53,170 nt of DNA. Source: Prevotella sp. GTDB taxonomy: Bacteria > Bacteroidota > Bacteroidia > Bacteroidales > Bacteroidaceae. The position numbers and the translations under genes were made by a program. Under the pieces are notes generated by a model that made no database searches, was not told the DNA's origin, and worked only from the letters and a program-made list of their open reading frames with translations. Shown in pieces: positions 17,593 to 27,421 of this stretch. How positions within the stretch are numbered: the stretch's first letter is position 1; every line of letters begins with the position of its first letter. The DNA lies in the NCBI GenBank assembly GCA_017548275.1, contig JAFZAH010000040.1, positions 328,320 to 381,489 on the forward strand, given 5' to 3'.

Positions 17593-18654
17593 TTATTGAC
17601 GGTTAATCCATTCCACAATCCATTGCCCGACCTCTTTAGTTCCATACTGCGGATAGCCTTCGGCCTGAATCTCGGGTGTCCGCACATAAGCATCCAAACT
17701 CGCGTCGACCGCCTTTCTGACCATCAAGCCCTCTTCCTTGAGGTTGAAATACTCAAGCAGCATGGCAACGGAAAGGATTTGCGCCAAGGGATTGGCAATA
17801 TTCTTGCCGGTAGCCTGCGGCCAAGAGCCATGTACAGGTTCGAAGACGGGAGTGTTCTCGCCCGTCGAAGCCGATGGCAACAAACCCATAGAGCCGGAGA
17901 TACAACTTGCCTCGTCGGTCAGGATGTCACCAAAGGTGTTTTCCGTGACGATGACATCAAAGAATGTGGGTTCGACAATCATCCTCATCGAAGCGTTGTC
18001 AACAAACATATAATCGACGTTGACATCAGGATAAGCCGGTTCCATCTCTTTGGCAATCTGCCTCCACAGACGGCTTGAGGCCAGCACATTGGCCTTATCC
18101 ACGACGGTGAGATGATGTTTACGCATACGTGCATATTCAAACCCCACTTTCAAAATGCGCTCCACTTCCGGACGGGTGTAGTAATTGGTGTCAAATGCCT
18201 TGTCATTGTCCTGATACTTCTCGCCAAAATACATGCCCCCCGTCAGTTCGCGGATGCAGATAAAATCAGCGCCCCGCACCAATTCTTCGCGTAACGGGCT
18301 TTTGTGAATCAGGCAATCAAACGTCTGGATGGGACGAATGTTGGCGAATAAGCCTAATTTTTTGCGCATGGCAAGCAATCCTTGTTCGGGGCGCACTTTC
18401 GCATTGGGGTCATTGTCATATTTCGGGTCGCCTACAGCCGCAAAGAGCACAGCATCCGACTTAAGACAAGTCTGATATGTGTCTTCCGGGAAAGGGTCTC
18501 CACAAAGGCCAATTGCATATGCACCACAAGGAGCCTCCTGATAAGTCACCTCATGTTGATATTTCTTGGCAATGGCATCGAGTACAGCGACACCCTGACG
18601 CATAATCTCCGGACCGATACCGTCGCCAGAGAGAACGGCAATTTTCAATTCCAT
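17593..18654 (-). CDS. leuB: 3-isopropylmalate dehydrogenase
   Basis: 353 residues, the family's usual length. It oxidatively decarboxylates 3-isopropylmalate with NAD+ to 2-ketoisocaproate, the third step of leucine synthesis. Visible signatures are '[11 protein letters not shown]' at the N-terminus, '[12 protein letters not shown]', '[14 protein letters not shown]' and '[27 protein letters not shown]' (substrate/Mg2+ Asp residues), then '[21 protein letters not shown]'. It lies 2 bases after the leuA-like paralogue. Confidence 0.97.
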   Translation of the reverse strand: MELKIAVLSGDGIGPEIMRQGVAVLDAIAKKYQHEVTYQEAPCGAYAIGLCGDPFPEDTYQTCLKSDAVLFAAVGDPKYDNDPNAKVRPEQGLLAMRKKLGLFANIRPIQTFDCLIHKSPLREELVRGADFICIRELTGGMYFGEKYQDNDKAFDTNYYTRPEVERILKVGFEYARMRKHHLTVVDKANVLASSRLWRQIAKEMEPAYPDVNVDYMFVDNASMRMIVEPTFFDVIVTENTFGDILTDEASCISGSMGLLPSASTGENTPVFEPVHGSWPQATGKNIANPLAQILSVAMLLEYFNLKEEGLMVRKAVDASLDAYVRTPEIQAEGYPQYGTKEVGQWIVEWINRQ

Positions 18655-18656
18655 AG

Positions 18657-20213
18657 TTATTGATTGTAAGAGTTATTGGCAATTTGTTGTTCTTCGAACA
18701 CATTGAGCATTTTCATCGTGGCTTTAATGGCCGCCTCAGTCTGGTCGGCATCGAGCGCCCTTGTGCGGATGATTTTATCACCGTTCCTCCACGTTATAAC
18801 CGTCTGCACCAACGCATCAGTCCTTCCTCCAGGAGGTATAGAGACGGAGTAATTGTCGAGAATGGGGAATGTGCAGTCCAGATTCTTTCTGTAAATCTTC
18901 CTCAACGCTTTAACGAACGCGTCATACTGACCATCGCCGGTAGAATCGGCCTCATAGCGTTGACCGTTGATTTCCACTTTCACATTGGCCAGCGGTTTCA
19001 GTCCGTATGCCGAACTGACCAGGTAACTGATGAGTTTGACGCGTTCTGCCGGTACAGCGTGTTTCAACACGTCGCTGATGATGAACGGCAAATCATCCTG
19101 CGTGACAATCTCTTTCCTGTCGCCAAGTTCCGTAATCCGTTGCGCCACTTTCTTGCTCTGTTCGGGAGTGAGAACCACGCCCAGTTCTTTCAAGTTTCTT
19201 TCTATATTGGCCTTTCCGCTGTTTTTTCCAAGCGCATATTCGCGTTTTCGTCCGAAGCGTTCAGGCACGAGTTCATTGCAATAAAGATTCGCCTTGTTGT
19301 CACCGTCAGCATGAATGCCTGCCACTTGCGTGAATACATTCTCGCCGACGATGGGCGTATTGGGCGAAACGGGAATGCCGCTATATCCCTCCACAAGACG
19401 ACTGATGGCATTGAGTTGGTCCTCTCGTATATTCGTCTTGGCATGAAACAGGTCTTTCATGATGACCTGCACACTGGCGAGAGGAGCATTGCCACAACGC
19501 TCACCCAATCCGTTTACCGTGACATGCAATCCTTTCGCGCCGCTCAATACAGCCGCCAACGAATTGGACACCGCCAAATCGTAATCATTATGACCGTGGA
19601 AATCGAAGTGCACATCAGGATAGCGTTTCAGCATCTTCCGGAAATACTCTATCACCTGCAGCGGATTCATGATACCCAACGTGTCGGGCAGCATAAAACG
19701 TTTCACGGGCGACTGTGTCAAGGCATCCATCAACTGATAGACATAATCCGGAGAGTCCTTCATGCCATTGCTCCAGTCTTCAAGATAAACATTCACATCC
19801 ACGCCTTGCTCACATGCGTAACTGATGGTTTCGAGGACATCGGCAATATGCTCCTCAGGCGATTTCTGCAACTGCTGCGTACAATGTCTTAATGAGCCTT
19901 TCGTGAGCAGGTTGATGTTTTTGCATCCCTTCTCGATAATCCAGTCAACCGATTTCTTACCATCCACGAAACCTAGGACCTCTACCTTGCCCAGCGCATC
20001 GATTTTTCGAGCATAACGGCAAATCATCTTCACGGCATCTCCCTCTCCCTCAGAAACACATGCCGACGCCACCTCGATTCTGTCAATATTGACATCTTCG
20101 AGCAACATACGGGCAATCATGAGTTTCTCATGGGGCAGGAACGACACGCCGCTGGTCTGTTCTCCGTCGCGCAGCGTACAGTCCATGATTTCCACATAGG
20201 GTTTCTCTATCAT
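18657..20213 (-). CDS. 2-isopropylmalate synthase-family paralogue (possible citramalate synthase)
   Basis: 518 residues. The HMGL-like catalytic barrel opens with '[18 protein letters not shown]' and has the metal-binding '[17 protein letters not shown]' and '[13 protein letters not shown]'. A LeuA allosteric (dimer) domain follows from about residue 390 ('[32 protein letters not shown]'). It is clearly distinct from the LeuA encoded at the head of the same operon. Condensation of acetyl-CoA with pyruvate (citramalate, for isoleucine) is the best alternative substrate, as LeuC/LeuD/LeuB can process citramalate; homocitrate-type chemistry is another option. The ATG at 20213 overlaps the leuD stop as ATGA, so I prefer it to the ATG at 20231. 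Confidence 0.85.
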   Translation of the reverse strand: MIEKPYVEIMDCTLRDGEQTSGVSFLPHEKLMIARMLLEDVNIDRIEVASACVSEGEGDAVKMICRYARKIDALGKVEVLGFVDGKKSVDWIIEKGCKNINLLTKGSLRHCTQQLQKSPEEHIADVLETISYACEQGVDVNVYLEDWSNGMKDSPDYVYQLMDALTQSPVKRFMLPDTLGIMNPLQVIEYFRKMLKRYPDVHFDFHGHNDYDLAVSNSLAAVLSGAKGLHVTVNGLGERCGNAPLASVQVIMKDLFHAKTNIREDQLNAISRLVEGYSGIPVSPNTPIVGENVFTQVAGIHADGDNKANLYCNELVPERFGRKREYALGKNSGKANIERNLKELGVVLTPEQSKKVAQRITELGDRKEIVTQDDLPFIISDVLKHAVPAERVKLISYLVSSAYGLKPLANVKVEINGQRYEADSTGDGQYDAFVKALRKIYRKNLDCTFPILDNYSVSIPPGGRTDALVQTVITWRNGDKIIRTRALDADQTEAAIKATMKMLNVFEEQQIANNSYNQ

Positions 20214-20800
20214 TTGTTGCGTCGCTCCCATTCTATAATCTTATCATGGTTTTGAACCAAATAATCAATATCGTCCAGTCCAGCCATGAGACAATGTTTC
20301 TTGTATGCGTTGATCTCAAAGTGTTCGGCCTCGCCAGTATCAAGATTGGTTACCTTCTGTTGCGGCAAATCCACTTTCACCTCACATGCCGGATTTTTCT
20401 CAATCGACGCGAAAAGATTGCCGAGGAAAGATTCGCTGACCATGACGGGCAGGACAAAATTGTTCAACTCGTTGTTTCTATGTATATCAGCGAAGAAAGA
20501 ACTGATGACCACCCTGAATCCGTAACCAGCAATGGCCCAAGCGGCATGTTCGCGCGAAGAGCCAGAACCGAAGTTTTTACCTGCCACGAGAATACATCCG
20601 CCATACTGACGATTATTTAAGATAAAATCCTGAACCGGTTTTCCCTCTTCATCATACCTCCAGTCATGGAACAGATGCGCACCAAAGCCTTCCTTGTCAG
20701 TGGCTTTCAGGAAACGAGCGGGGATAATCTGGTCTGTATCGACATTCTCCAACGGCAGGGGAACACACGTGCTGATAATAACGTCAAATTTCTGTTTCAT
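20210..20800 (-). CDS. leuD: 3-isopropylmalate dehydratase small subunit
   Basis: 196 residues, the normal LeuD size. With LeuC it isomerises 2- to 3-isopropylmalate. Motifs: 'LENVDTDQIIPARFLK', 'GGCILVAGKNFGSGSSREHAAWAIAGYGFRVVISSFFADI' and 'FEINAYKKHCLMAGLDDIDYLV'. The ATG at 20800 (MKQKFDVI) is the better start; ATG 20806 (MIMKQK) is two codons upstream. The frame continues upstream to 20965 only because it shadows leuC. It starts 7 bases after the leuC stop. Confidence 0.96.
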   Translation of the reverse strand: MKQKFDVIISTCVPLPLENVDTDQIIPARFLKATDKEGFGAHLFHDWRYDEEGKPVQDFILNNRQYGGCILVAGKNFGSGSSREHAAWAIAGYGFRVVISSFFADIHRNNELNNFVLPVMVSESFLGNLFASIEKNPACEVKVDLPQQKVTNLDTGEAEHFEINAYKKHCLMAGLDDIDYLVQNHDKIIEWERRNK

Positions 20801-20807
20801 AATCATC

Positions 20808-22202
20808 TCATAACAATGTTCTTGGATCAGTGATACAACCCGTAACCGCAGCGGCGGCAGCAACCAGCGGACTTGCCAAGATGGTTCTTGCACCCGGTCC
20901 CTGACGGCCCTCGAAATTACGGTTGCTTGTCGAAACGCAATACTTACCGGCAGGAATCTTGTCATCGTTCATCGCGAGACATGCAGAGCAGCCTGGCTGG
21001 CGAATTTCAAAGCCGGCTTCTTGCAGGATGCGGTCAAGCCCTTCGGCCTCGATTTCCTCTTTCACGCGCCAACTGCCCGGAACGAGCCACGCCGTGATAT
21101 TATCGGCTTTTTTCCGTCCCTTCACGATGGATGCGAAGGCCCTGAAATCTTCAATACGTCCGTTGGTACATGCTCCTAAGAAAACATAATCGACGGGATG
21201 TCCGACGAGTGTTTCCCCCGCATTGAAACCCATATAATTGAGTGATTTGAGGAAAGCGGCCTGTCCTGATGGTTGGATTGTCTCCACGAGCGGTATCGAG
21301 TCGTTGATGCCCATACCCATGCCAGGATTTGTGCCATAAGTAATACGGGGTTCTATTTCATCGGCATCGAACACCAATTCCTTGTCAAAAACGGCATCAT
21401 CATCGCTACGCAAGAGCGACCATTGTTTTACCGCCTTATCCCATTCCTCACCTTTCGGTGCGAACTCGCGATTTTTCAAATAAGCGAAAGTGGTTTCGTC
21501 GGGAGCGATAAAGCCACCTCTCGCACCCATCTCAATAGAGAGGTTACAAAGAGTGAGTCTGCCCTCCATTGACATGGCGTTGATCACATCGCCCGCATAT
21601 TCAACGAAATAACCCGTCGCCCCGGAAGTGGACAGCCTGGTCATGAGAAAAAGTGCCACATCTTTTGGTGTCACGCCTTTACCCAATTGCCCGTTGATGG
21701 TGATGCGCATCGATTTCGGTTTCTGTTGTAAGATACATTGTGAAGCCATCACCATCTCCACTTCAGACGTACCGATACCGAAAGCCACGGCTCCTACTGC
21801 GCCATGCGTCGATGTGTGAGAATCGCCGCAAACGATGGTCATGCCGGGCAGGGAAAGGCCTTTTTCCGGTCCTACCACATGAATGATGCCATTGTCTTTC
21901 GACATCATGCCATAATGCGTCAGTCCGAAGTCACGGCAATTGTCTGCCAAGGTTTGCACCTGTTTGCGCGACACAGGGTCGACGATTTCCTTATCCTGGT
22001 CGTGAGTGGGTGTGTTGTGGTCAGGCATACAGAAAATCTGCTTCGGACGGAAACATTTCAGTCCCCGCTGTCGCAACCCGTCAAAGGCTTGCGGCGATGT
22101 CACCTCATGGCAATACAGGCGGTCGATATATAATTGCACAGGACCGTCTTCGATGGCCTGAACCACATGCCTGTCCCAAATTTTATCAAAGAGTGTATTC
22201 AT
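20808..22202 (-). CDS. leuC: 3-isopropylmalate dehydratase large subunit
   Basis: 464 residues, matching bacterial LeuC. The [4Fe-4S] cluster cysteines are in '[14 protein letters not shown]' and '[14 protein letters not shown]'. Other signatures are '[13 protein letters not shown]', '[27 protein letters not shown]' and '[12 protein letters not shown]'. It follows leuA by 11 bases in the leucine operon. Confidence 0.97.
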   Translation of the reverse strand: MNTLFDKIWDRHVVQAIEDGPVQLYIDRLYCHEVTSPQAFDGLRQRGLKCFRPKQIFCMPDHNTPTHDQDKEIVDPVSRKQVQTLADNCRDFGLTHYGMMSKDNGIIHVVGPEKGLSLPGMTIVCGDSHTSTHGAVGAVAFGIGTSEVEMVMASQCILQQKPKSMRITINGQLGKGVTPKDVALFLMTRLSTSGATGYFVEYAGDVINAMSMEGRLTLCNLSIEMGARGGFIAPDETTFAYLKNREFAPKGEEWDKAVKQWSLLRSDDDAVFDKELVFDADEIEPRITYGTNPGMGMGINDSIPLVETIQPSGQAAFLKSLNYMGFNAGETLVGHPVDYVFLGACTNGRIEDFRAFASIVKGRKKADNITAWLVPGSWRVKEEIEAEGLDRILQEAGFEIRQPGCSACLAMNDDKIPAGKYCVSTSNRNFEGRQGPGARTILASPLVAAAAAVTGCITDPRTLL

Positions 22203-22213
22203 GCGATTCTATG

Positions 22214-23713
22214 TTATACCTTAAATTTATTGATACAGTCGATATAAGCCTCAACGGATGCCGTCACGATGTCAGTGTTGGCACCGAATCCGTAATAGAG
22301 GTTATTATTATACTCCACCTGCATGTGGACCTTACCCACATCGTCCGAACCTTTGGAAATGGCCTGAATGGTAAACTCCTTGAGTGTCATGGTCTTCATG
22401 ATGATTTTCTTGAGCGCCTTGATAGCAGCGTCAACAGGTCCGTTTCCAGAAGACGCCGCCTCGAATTTCTGTCCGCTGATATCCAATCCGATGGACGCCA
22501 CGCTTCGTACGCCCTTGCCAGTGGTCACTTGGAGGAAATCAAGTTTCACAGCGTGCGACTCAGCCGTGTCGGCACCAGCCAGCATAAGTATGTCATCGTT
22601 GGTCACCTCTTTCTTCTGGTCAGCCAACCTCAAGAATTTCTGATAGATTTTATCCACTTTCTCCTCGCTTTTCACATTCACGCCGAGCGCACTGAGACGA
22701 TATTTGATAGCAGCCCTGCCCGACCGTGCTGTCAAAACGATAGAATTGTCCTCCAACCCGACATCTTTCGGGTTGATAATCTCATAAGTGGAGGCATTTT
22801 TCAACACGCCATCCTGATGAATGCCGCTGGAGTGAGCAAACGCGTTTCTACCGACGATGGCCTTATTGGGCTGAACGGGCATGTTCATCAACCCCGACAC
22901 CATGCGGCTGACAGGATATATCTTGGTGGTATTGATATTGGTATCGATGTCCAGACTCTTATGACATTTGAGTATCATCGCTATCTCTTCCAAAGACGTA
23001 TTTCCGGCCCGTTCTCCAATGCCATTGACAGTCACTTCCACCTGTCGCGCACCGTTGACGATGCCGCTAAGGGTATTCGCGGTGGCCATGCCCAAGTCGT
23101 TGTGACAATGTGTGGAGATGATGGCCCGGTCGATTCCGTCAACATGCTCCATCAGGTATTTGATTTTCTCGCCATATTCCATCGGCAGGCAATAGCCTGT
23201 GGTATCGGGGATGTTGACCACGGTGGCACCAGCCTTGATGACCGCCTCGACCACGCGGGCAAGGTATTCGTTGTCGGTTCTGCCGGCATCTTCAGCATAG
23301 AACTCCACATCCTCAACGAATTTTTTCGCATATTTCACGGCTGCGACAGCATGTTCGATGATTTCCTCACGCGTAGAATTGAACTTGTACTTAATGTGCG
23401 CGTCGCTGGTGCCGATACCCGTATGAATGCGTTTATACTTGGCATATTTCAATGCCTCGACCGCCACGTCAATATCTTTCTCCACGGCTCTTGTCAGTGC
23501 GCAAATCGTGGGCCATGTCACGGCTTTCGATATTTCCACGACCGAATTGAAGTCGCCGGGACTTGAAACGGGGAATCCTGCTTCAATCACATCCACGCCC
23601 ATTAGTTCCAGACTTTTTGCCACCTCGATTTTTTCTACTGTGTTGAGTTGACAACCTGGCACCTGCTCACCGTCGCGCAACGTGGTGTCGAAAATAAACA
23701 ATCTTTCACTCAT
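22214..23713 (-). CDS. leuA: 2-isopropylmalate synthase
   Basis: 499 residues; the first committed enzyme of leucine synthesis (acetyl-CoA plus 2-ketoisovalerate). Signatures are '[17 protein letters not shown]', '[40 protein letters not shown]' (metal-binding HxH) and the regulatory C-terminal domain '[49 protein letters not shown]', which normally confers feedback inhibition by leucine. First structural gene of the operon, directly preceded by the attenuator terminator. Confidence 0.97.
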   Translation of the reverse strand: MSERLFIFDTTLRDGEQVPGCQLNTVEKIEVAKSLELMGVDVIEAGFPVSSPGDFNSVVEISKAVTWPTICALTRAVEKDIDVAVEALKYAKYKRIHTGIGTSDAHIKYKFNSTREEIIEHAVAAVKYAKKFVEDVEFYAEDAGRTDNEYLARVVEAVIKAGATVVNIPDTTGYCLPMEYGEKIKYLMEHVDGIDRAIISTHCHNDLGMATANTLSGIVNGARQVEVTVNGIGERAGNTSLEEIAMILKCHKSLDIDTNINTTKIYPVSRMVSGLMNMPVQPNKAIVGRNAFAHSSGIHQDGVLKNASTYEIINPKDVGLEDNSIVLTARSGRAAIKYRLSALGVNVKSEEKVDKIYQKFLRLADQKKEVTNDDILMLAGADTAESHAVKLDFLQVTTGKGVRSVASIGLDISGQKFEAASSGNGPVDAAIKALKKIIMKTMTLKEFTIQAISKGSDDVGKVHMQVEYNNNLYYGFGANTDIVTASVEAYIDCINKFKV

Positions 23714-23730
23714 AATACTACAAATAAAAT

Positions 23731-23762
23731 AGACCTTTCACACATGGAAGTGAGAAAGGTCT
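23731..23762 (-). terminator. Attenuator terminator of the leucine operon
   Basis: On the minus strand a 9-base stem AGACCTTTC/GAAAGGTCT plus a UCA/UGU extension is followed by the T-rich run ATTTTATTTG. It stands 17 bases upstream of the leuA ATG and downstream of the leader peptide. Termination here would keep RNA polymerase from reading leuA. Confidence 0.85.
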
Positions 23763-23802
23763 GTACATAAAACGAAAACTTTACACATTACCTGTCACTT
23801 CC
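23746..23802 (-). promoter_or_regulatory. Antiterminator of the leucine operon leader
   Basis: In the transcript, GGAAGUGACAGGU (complement of 23790-23802), overlapping the leader-peptide stop codon, can pair with ACCUUUCUCACUUCC (complement of 23746-23760). That is 8 continuous pairs, a small internal loop, then 4 more. The second segment contains the 5' arm and loop of the terminator, so the two structures exclude each other. A ribosome at the leader stop codon would cover the first segment and favour termination; a ribosome stalled at leader Leu codons would leave it free. Confidence 0.8.
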
Positions 23803-23860
23803 GGCTGTCATCTTGCAGTCGAATATCAAGAGCCAAAAGAGTCAGAATAATGGTGTTCAT
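23795..23860 (-). CDS. Leucine/isoleucine-rich leader peptide of the leu operon
   Basis: A 21-codon open frame starting at ATG 23860 and ending in TGA 23797-23795. It encodes five leucines (codons 6, 8, 9, 11, 15) and three isoleucines (4, 5, 13): MNTIILTLLALDIRL followed by six hydrophilic residues. It begins about 19 bases after the predicted transcription start and ends inside the antiterminator arm. The layout is that of a classical ribosome-mediated attenuator: stalling at Leu codons for lack of charged tRNA-Leu permits read-through into leuA. The isoleucine content suggests possible response to Ile as well, which fits the second synthase gene in the operon. Confidence 0.82.
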   Translation of the reverse strand: MNTIILTLLALDIRLQDDSRK

Positions 23861-23885
23861 TAATACCTTGTTTTGAAATCGGTTG

Positions 23886-23917
23886 CAAATTTAAAGCAAA
23901 AACATCAAACTAACAAA
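23886..23917 (-). promoter_or_regulatory. Promoter of the leucine operon
   Basis: Read on the minus strand: TTTG (23914-23917), a 20-base spacer, TAAATTTG (23886-23893). Transcription should start near 23879, giving a leader of about 165 bases to leuA that contains the leader peptide and attenuator. Confidence 0.78.
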
Positions 23918-23979
23918 TAAATTGACAGATTTTCTTTAATTTTTGCAACGATTCGACACTTTTGGGCTGATTTTGACGA

Positions 23980-24657
23980 TTATTCGTCTGCTTTTAACAC
24001 TTTTAATACCTGTTGAGCAATGGCTTTCATGCCTTTTTGCGACGGATGGCCGTTTTGTTTGTCTATATCGGTAAGCGTGATGCACTTCACGCCATAATGT
24101 CCGCAAATGGTCTTACACGACTCGGTGATGTCGGAGCGCAGTTCGGAGTTGAGAATGAAATAGATTCTGACGTTGATATAACGGCGTGTCATATGCTCCA
24201 ACATATATGCCATGGCTGGACGGAATGTGAAGAAATCGGATTTCTTCAGGTTGTCATATTGGTATTCACCTACGGGTTCGCCAGCCCAACTGTCATTGGT
24301 AGCACCGAAAATGAGGATAATGTCGGGATTGCCCAGGTCGTCCATACGGGTGATAAACGAACGCGCGCTGTAGTCATTGCCGTCATAGCCTCGATATCCG
24401 ATGGTGGAACCGCTATAAGAATTGTTCACGCAGAACTTGTAACCGCCCTCTTTGATGACCTGCCACCACCATGTGTCAGTCACATCGTTGACATCAGTTT
24501 TATTGCCATTCTCCTCGTAATACCACATCTCATTGGTTGCAGGGGTGACATATCCCTCAAATGTAGAATACGAATCACCCAAAATCGACACCGACTGTGC
24601 CATGGCGGCAACAGTCAGCATCGTAGCGACCAAGCAGCCCAAAAATCGTTTTTTCAT
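23980..24657 (-). CDS. Secreted SGNH/GDSL-type hydrolase
   Basis: 225 residues with a signal peptide (MKKRFLGCLVATMLTVAAMA, cleavage before QS). SGNH blocks are visible: block I 'ILGDSYSTFEG' (nucleophile Ser), block III 'FGATNDSW' (G-x-N-D oxyanion residues) and a C-terminal 'NGHPSQKG' supplying the catalytic His. The family comprises esterases and carbohydrate deacetylases; the substrate is not evident. I chose ATG 24657 over 24696 because only the former places the signal peptide at the N-terminus and lies downstream of the predicted promoter. It is a single-gene unit. Confidence 0.88.
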   Translation of the reverse strand: MKKRFLGCLVATMLTVAAMAQSVSILGDSYSTFEGYVTPATNEMWYYEENGNKTDVNDVTDTWWWQVIKEGGYKFCVNNSYSGSTIGYRGYDGNDYSARSFITRMDDLGNPDIILIFGATNDSWAGEPVGEYQYDNLKKSDFFTFRPAMAYMLEHMTRRYINVRIYFILNSELRSDITESCKTICGHYGVKCITLTDIDKQNGHPSQKGMKAIAQQVLKVLKADE

Positions 24658-24682
24658 ACTTTTGAAATCTATTATGACATCG

Positions 24683-24713
24683 CAAAAGTACGGCATTTAA
24701 GCGAGATAACAAA
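24683..24713 (-). promoter_or_regulatory. Promoter of the SGNH hydrolase gene
   Basis: On the minus strand TTTG (24710-24713), a 19-base spacer, TACTTTTG (24683-24690) followed by CG. It fits the Bacteroidota consensus exactly and lies 26 bases before the chosen ATG. Confidence 0.78.
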
Positions 24714-24736
24714 GAGTCTTTAGTTTTTTAAGCACG

Positions 24737-24803
24737 AATGCCCATAAATGTCCGCAAATTTAACATAAATAATTATTTGCTTTTAAAGACATTTATGGGC
24801 ATT
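24737..24803. repeat. Long inverted repeat between dnaB and the SGNH hydrolase gene
   Basis: Arms 24737-24752 (AATGCCCATAAATGTC) and 24788-24803 are perfect 16-base reverse complements. A second pair GCAAAT/ATTTGC is nested inside the 35-base loop. It lies downstream of dnaB and just upstream of the next promoter. It may be a dnaB terminator, though no T-run follows on the minus strand, or a protein-binding or cruciform site. Confidence 0.6.
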
Positions 24804-24833
24804 GCCGCTTTGTTATAGGGATGAGATATGAAA

Positions 24834-26348
24834 TTAGAACGGAGGTCTGTCGTCAGGTGCGGGTAATGTCGGCTCGGGCATGGGCATGTCGCCGCCGTTG
24901 AGGCGTGAACCGCGGAACTCGCCACCGTCATTGGGGGAGATGTAAGTATCTTCGGGATTAGAGAACCGGGTATATTCGCCCTTAAAGTTGAGCAGCACGT
25001 CGCCGACGGCACCCTTACGGTGCTTGGCGATAATGATCTGTGCCATACCACGCAGGTCGTTGCCCTTCTCATCCTGATAGATGTGGTAATACTCCGGGCG
25101 GTGGACGAAGAGCACCATATCAGCATCCTGCTCGATGGCACCCGACTCACGCAAGTCGCTCAATTGCGGACGTTTGCCCTCCAGTCCCTCACGATTCTCA
25201 ACAGTACGGTTCAACTGCGACAGAGCAATGATGGGGATGTTCAACTCCTTAGCCAAACCCTTCAGTGAGCGACTGATGGTCGAAACCTCTTCCTGTCTGC
25301 TGCCGAAGCGGGCACCGTTGGCATTCATCAACTGCAGATAGTCAATCATAATCAACTGAACATTCTTCTCACGCACCAGACGGCGGGCCTTTGTACGAAG
25401 TTCAAAGATTGATAGTCCTGCGGTATCGTCGATATAAAGCGGTTTACCTTGCAATTTGCGAACGTTTTTATCCAACCGGCTCCATTCGGCCTCGTTCAAC
25501 TGTCCGTTCATGATTTTGCTTCCCGGAATCTCACAGACATTGGAAATCAGACGGTTGACCAACTGCTCGTCATTCATTTCCAAAGAGAAGAAAGCGACAG
25601 GCACCGCATAATCGACAATGATGTTTTTAGCGATGGAAAGAGCGAAAGAGGTCTTACCCATAGCCGGACGTCCTGCGATGATGACCAAGTCACTGGGCTG
25701 CCATCCCGAGGTAATCTCGTCTAACTTGGTGTATCCACTGGGCACACCGGTCAGGCCTCCTGAATTAGAAGCCGCCTTTTGGATGTTTTTCACCGAGCGT
25801 TCCAATACGGGGTCAATCTGCTGATAATCCTGACGCATGTTTTTCTGCGACAATTCGAAGAGCGAACCCTCTGCGTGCTGCATCAGTTCGTCAATATCAA
25901 CCGACTCGTCGAAGGCTTTCGCCTCAATATCACTGGCGAAAGAAATCAACTGGCGTGCCAAAGATTTCTGCGCCAAAATACGTGCATGGAGTTCGATGTG
26001 GGCAGAAGATACTACATGTTGGGACAATTCTGCGATATATACGGCACCGCCGATCTCCTCAAGCGTTCCCTCACGTTTCAGTTCCTCGACCACGGTAAGA
26101 ATGTCGACAGGTTTCTCCTCCATGTTGAGGTTTTGTATGGCGAGGTAGATTTTCTCATGTCGTTTTTCATAGAAAGACTCCGGACGCAAAATCTCACTGA
26201 CCACGGTGAACGCATCTTTATCTATCATCAGTGCGCCGAGCACTATTTTCTCAATCTCGAGGGCTTGGGGTTGAAGATGTCCATAATTGTTGTCTATCGG
26301 ATTAGGGTTTGTCTTACGTTGACGTGTGTTATTGTTTTTTTCAGCCAT
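24834..26348 (-). CDS. dnaB: Replicative DNA helicase
   Basis: 504 residues. The N-terminal helicase-loader/primase-interaction domain ('PQALEIEKIVLGALMIDKDAF') covers about residues 25-130. A linker and RecA-like motor follow: Walker A 'GRPAMGKT' (226-233), Walker B 'LIMIDYLQLM' and the 'SQLNRTVENR' arginine-finger region. The low-complexity C-terminal tail 'MPMPEPTLPAPDDRPPF' is common in Bacteroidota DnaB. It unwinds DNA at the fork as a hexamer. No intein is present. It is divergent from ispE. Confidence 0.97.
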   Translation of the reverse strand: MAEKNNNTRQRKTNPNPIDNNYGHLQPQALEIEKIVLGALMIDKDAFTVVSEILRPESFYEKRHEKIYLAIQNLNMEEKPVDILTVVEELKREGTLEEIGGAVYIAELSQHVVSSAHIELHARILAQKSLARQLISFASDIEAKAFDESVDIDELMQHAEGSLFELSQKNMRQDYQQIDPVLERSVKNIQKAASNSGGLTGVPSGYTKLDEITSGWQPSDLVIIAGRPAMGKTSFALSIAKNIIVDYAVPVAFFSLEMNDEQLVNRLISNVCEIPGSKIMNGQLNEAEWSRLDKNVRKLQGKPLYIDDTAGLSIFELRTKARRLVREKNVQLIMIDYLQLMNANGARFGSRQEEVSTISRSLKGLAKELNIPIIALSQLNRTVENREGLEGKRPQLSDLRESGAIEQDADMVLFVHRPEYYHIYQDEKGNDLRGMAQIIIAKHRKGAVGDVLLNFKGEYTRFSNPEDTYISPNDGGEFRGSRLNGGDMPMPEPTLPAPDDRPPF

Positions 26349-26439
26349 GTTGATAATATATAATTAAGGAGTGCGAATGGATTGTTATAGGAATAGGGAG
26401 TGGTATGGAGTGTGCAAGAGTGCCGTTATTTTGGGGATG

Positions 26440-26447
26440 CAAAAATA
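26440..26447 (-). promoter_or_regulatory. -7 element, probable dnaB promoter
   Basis: TATTTTTG followed by C... on the minus strand (GCAAAAATA on plus). No clear -33 TTTG is visible. It would give a leader of about 85 bases to dnaB. Confidence 0.45.
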
Positions 26448-26516
26448 CAAAAAAAAGCGAATACATCCATACGAAAAGAAGAATAGTTTTTATTTTTTTA
26501 CTTCTTAACTTTTTTA

Positions 26517-26549
26517 CTTGTTTACTTTTCAAATTATTCATTATCTTTG
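26517..26549 (+). promoter_or_regulatory. Promoter of ispE
   Basis: CTTG (26517-26520), a 21-base spacer and TATCTTTG (26542-26549), 26 bases before the ispE ATG. It supports the ATG at 26576 over the open frame reaching back to 26405. Confidence 0.65.
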
Positions 26550-26575
26550 CGGCCAATCATCATAAAATTGCAGAC

Positions 26576-27415
26576 ATGCTTGTATTCCCTTGCGCAAAAA
26601 TCAACTTAGGACTCAATGTGGTGGCCCGGAGAAGCGACGGCTATCACGATTTGGAGACCATTTTCTACCCGATTCCCCTCTATGATACGTTGGAGGTGAC
26701 AGAAAAGGACGACACTGAAGATGACGCCGCACCATTTGACCTGCAAATCACAGGCATGGAACTGGAAGGCGACCCAGATGACAATCTGGTGGTTAGGGCT
26801 TATCGGTTGTTAGCACAAGACCATCCATTGCCCAAGGTGCATATCCGTCTGCACAAAAGCATCCCTTCACAGGCGGGATTGGGAGGAGGTTCGAGCGACG
26901 CCGCATACATGCTTCGAGTGCTCAACGAGATGTTCGATTTGCGCATCGACGCCCCTACCCTGACAAAATATGCCGCCCGGATAGGAGCAGACTGTGCCTT
27001 TTTCATCCAATCAACACCAGCCTATGCCACAGGCATCGGTGATGTGTTGACACCGCTGGAAGAGGATCAGATACCGTTGAGCGGACGATATATGGTTTTG
27101 GTGAAGCCATCTGTCGCAGTCTCGACCCGTGAAGCCTACTCACGCATCCAGCCCAAAGCACCTGCGATGAACTGTGTGGAAGCAGCACGTTTGCCTTTGG
27201 AGACATGGCGCGAACACCTGACCAATGATTTTGAAGACAGTGTCTTTCCGCTTTATCCGGAGATACAACAAATCAAAGAACAACTATATCAGGCTGGAGC
27301 CGTATATGCGCTTATGTCGGGCAGCGGAAGCGCTGTATTCGGTATTTTCAATGAAGAACCTGAAATCGGGAATGACACATTTCGAGGATGTCAAGTGTTC
27401 TCGATGGAGTTGTAA
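26576..27415 (+). CDS. ispE: 4-diphosphocytidyl-2-C-methyl-D-erythritol kinase
   Basis: 279 residues, typical for IspE. It phosphorylates CDP-methylerythritol in the MEP isoprenoid pathway. GHMP-kinase signatures are 'FPCAKINLGLNVVARRSDGYHDLETIF' at the N-terminus, the ATP-binding 'IPSQAGLGGGSSDAAY' and a C-terminal 'YALMSGSGSAVFGIF'. The start ATG 26576 (MLVFPCAKINL) matches the family N-terminus and sits just after the promoter. A Nudix hydrolase gene follows after a repeat tract. Confidence 0.96.
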   Translation: MLVFPCAKINLGLNVVARRSDGYHDLETIFYPIPLYDTLEVTEKDDTEDDAAPFDLQITGMELEGDPDDNLVVRAYRLLAQDHPLPKVHIRLHKSIPSQAGLGGGSSDAAYMLRVLNEMFDLRIDAPTLTKYAARIGADCAFFIQSTPAYATGIGDVLTPLEEDQIPLSGRYMVLVKPSVAVSTREAYSRIQPKAPAMNCVEAARLPLETWREHLTNDFEDSVFPLYPEIQQIKEQLYQAGAVYALMSGSGSAVFGIFNEEPEIGNDTFRGCQVFSMEL

Positions 27416-27421
27416 TCTATA

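Noticed and set aside
18660-19892. 410-codon plus-strand frame opposite the leuA-like paralogue
   Set aside because: Antisense to a gene with complete HMGL-like and regulatory domains; no recognisable family, and it results from codon bias.
22010-23566. 518-codon plus-strand open frame opposite leuA
   Set aside because: It is the antisense shadow of leuA/leuC. Its translation has no domain logic, while the minus-strand frames carry all catalytic motifs of LeuA and LeuC.
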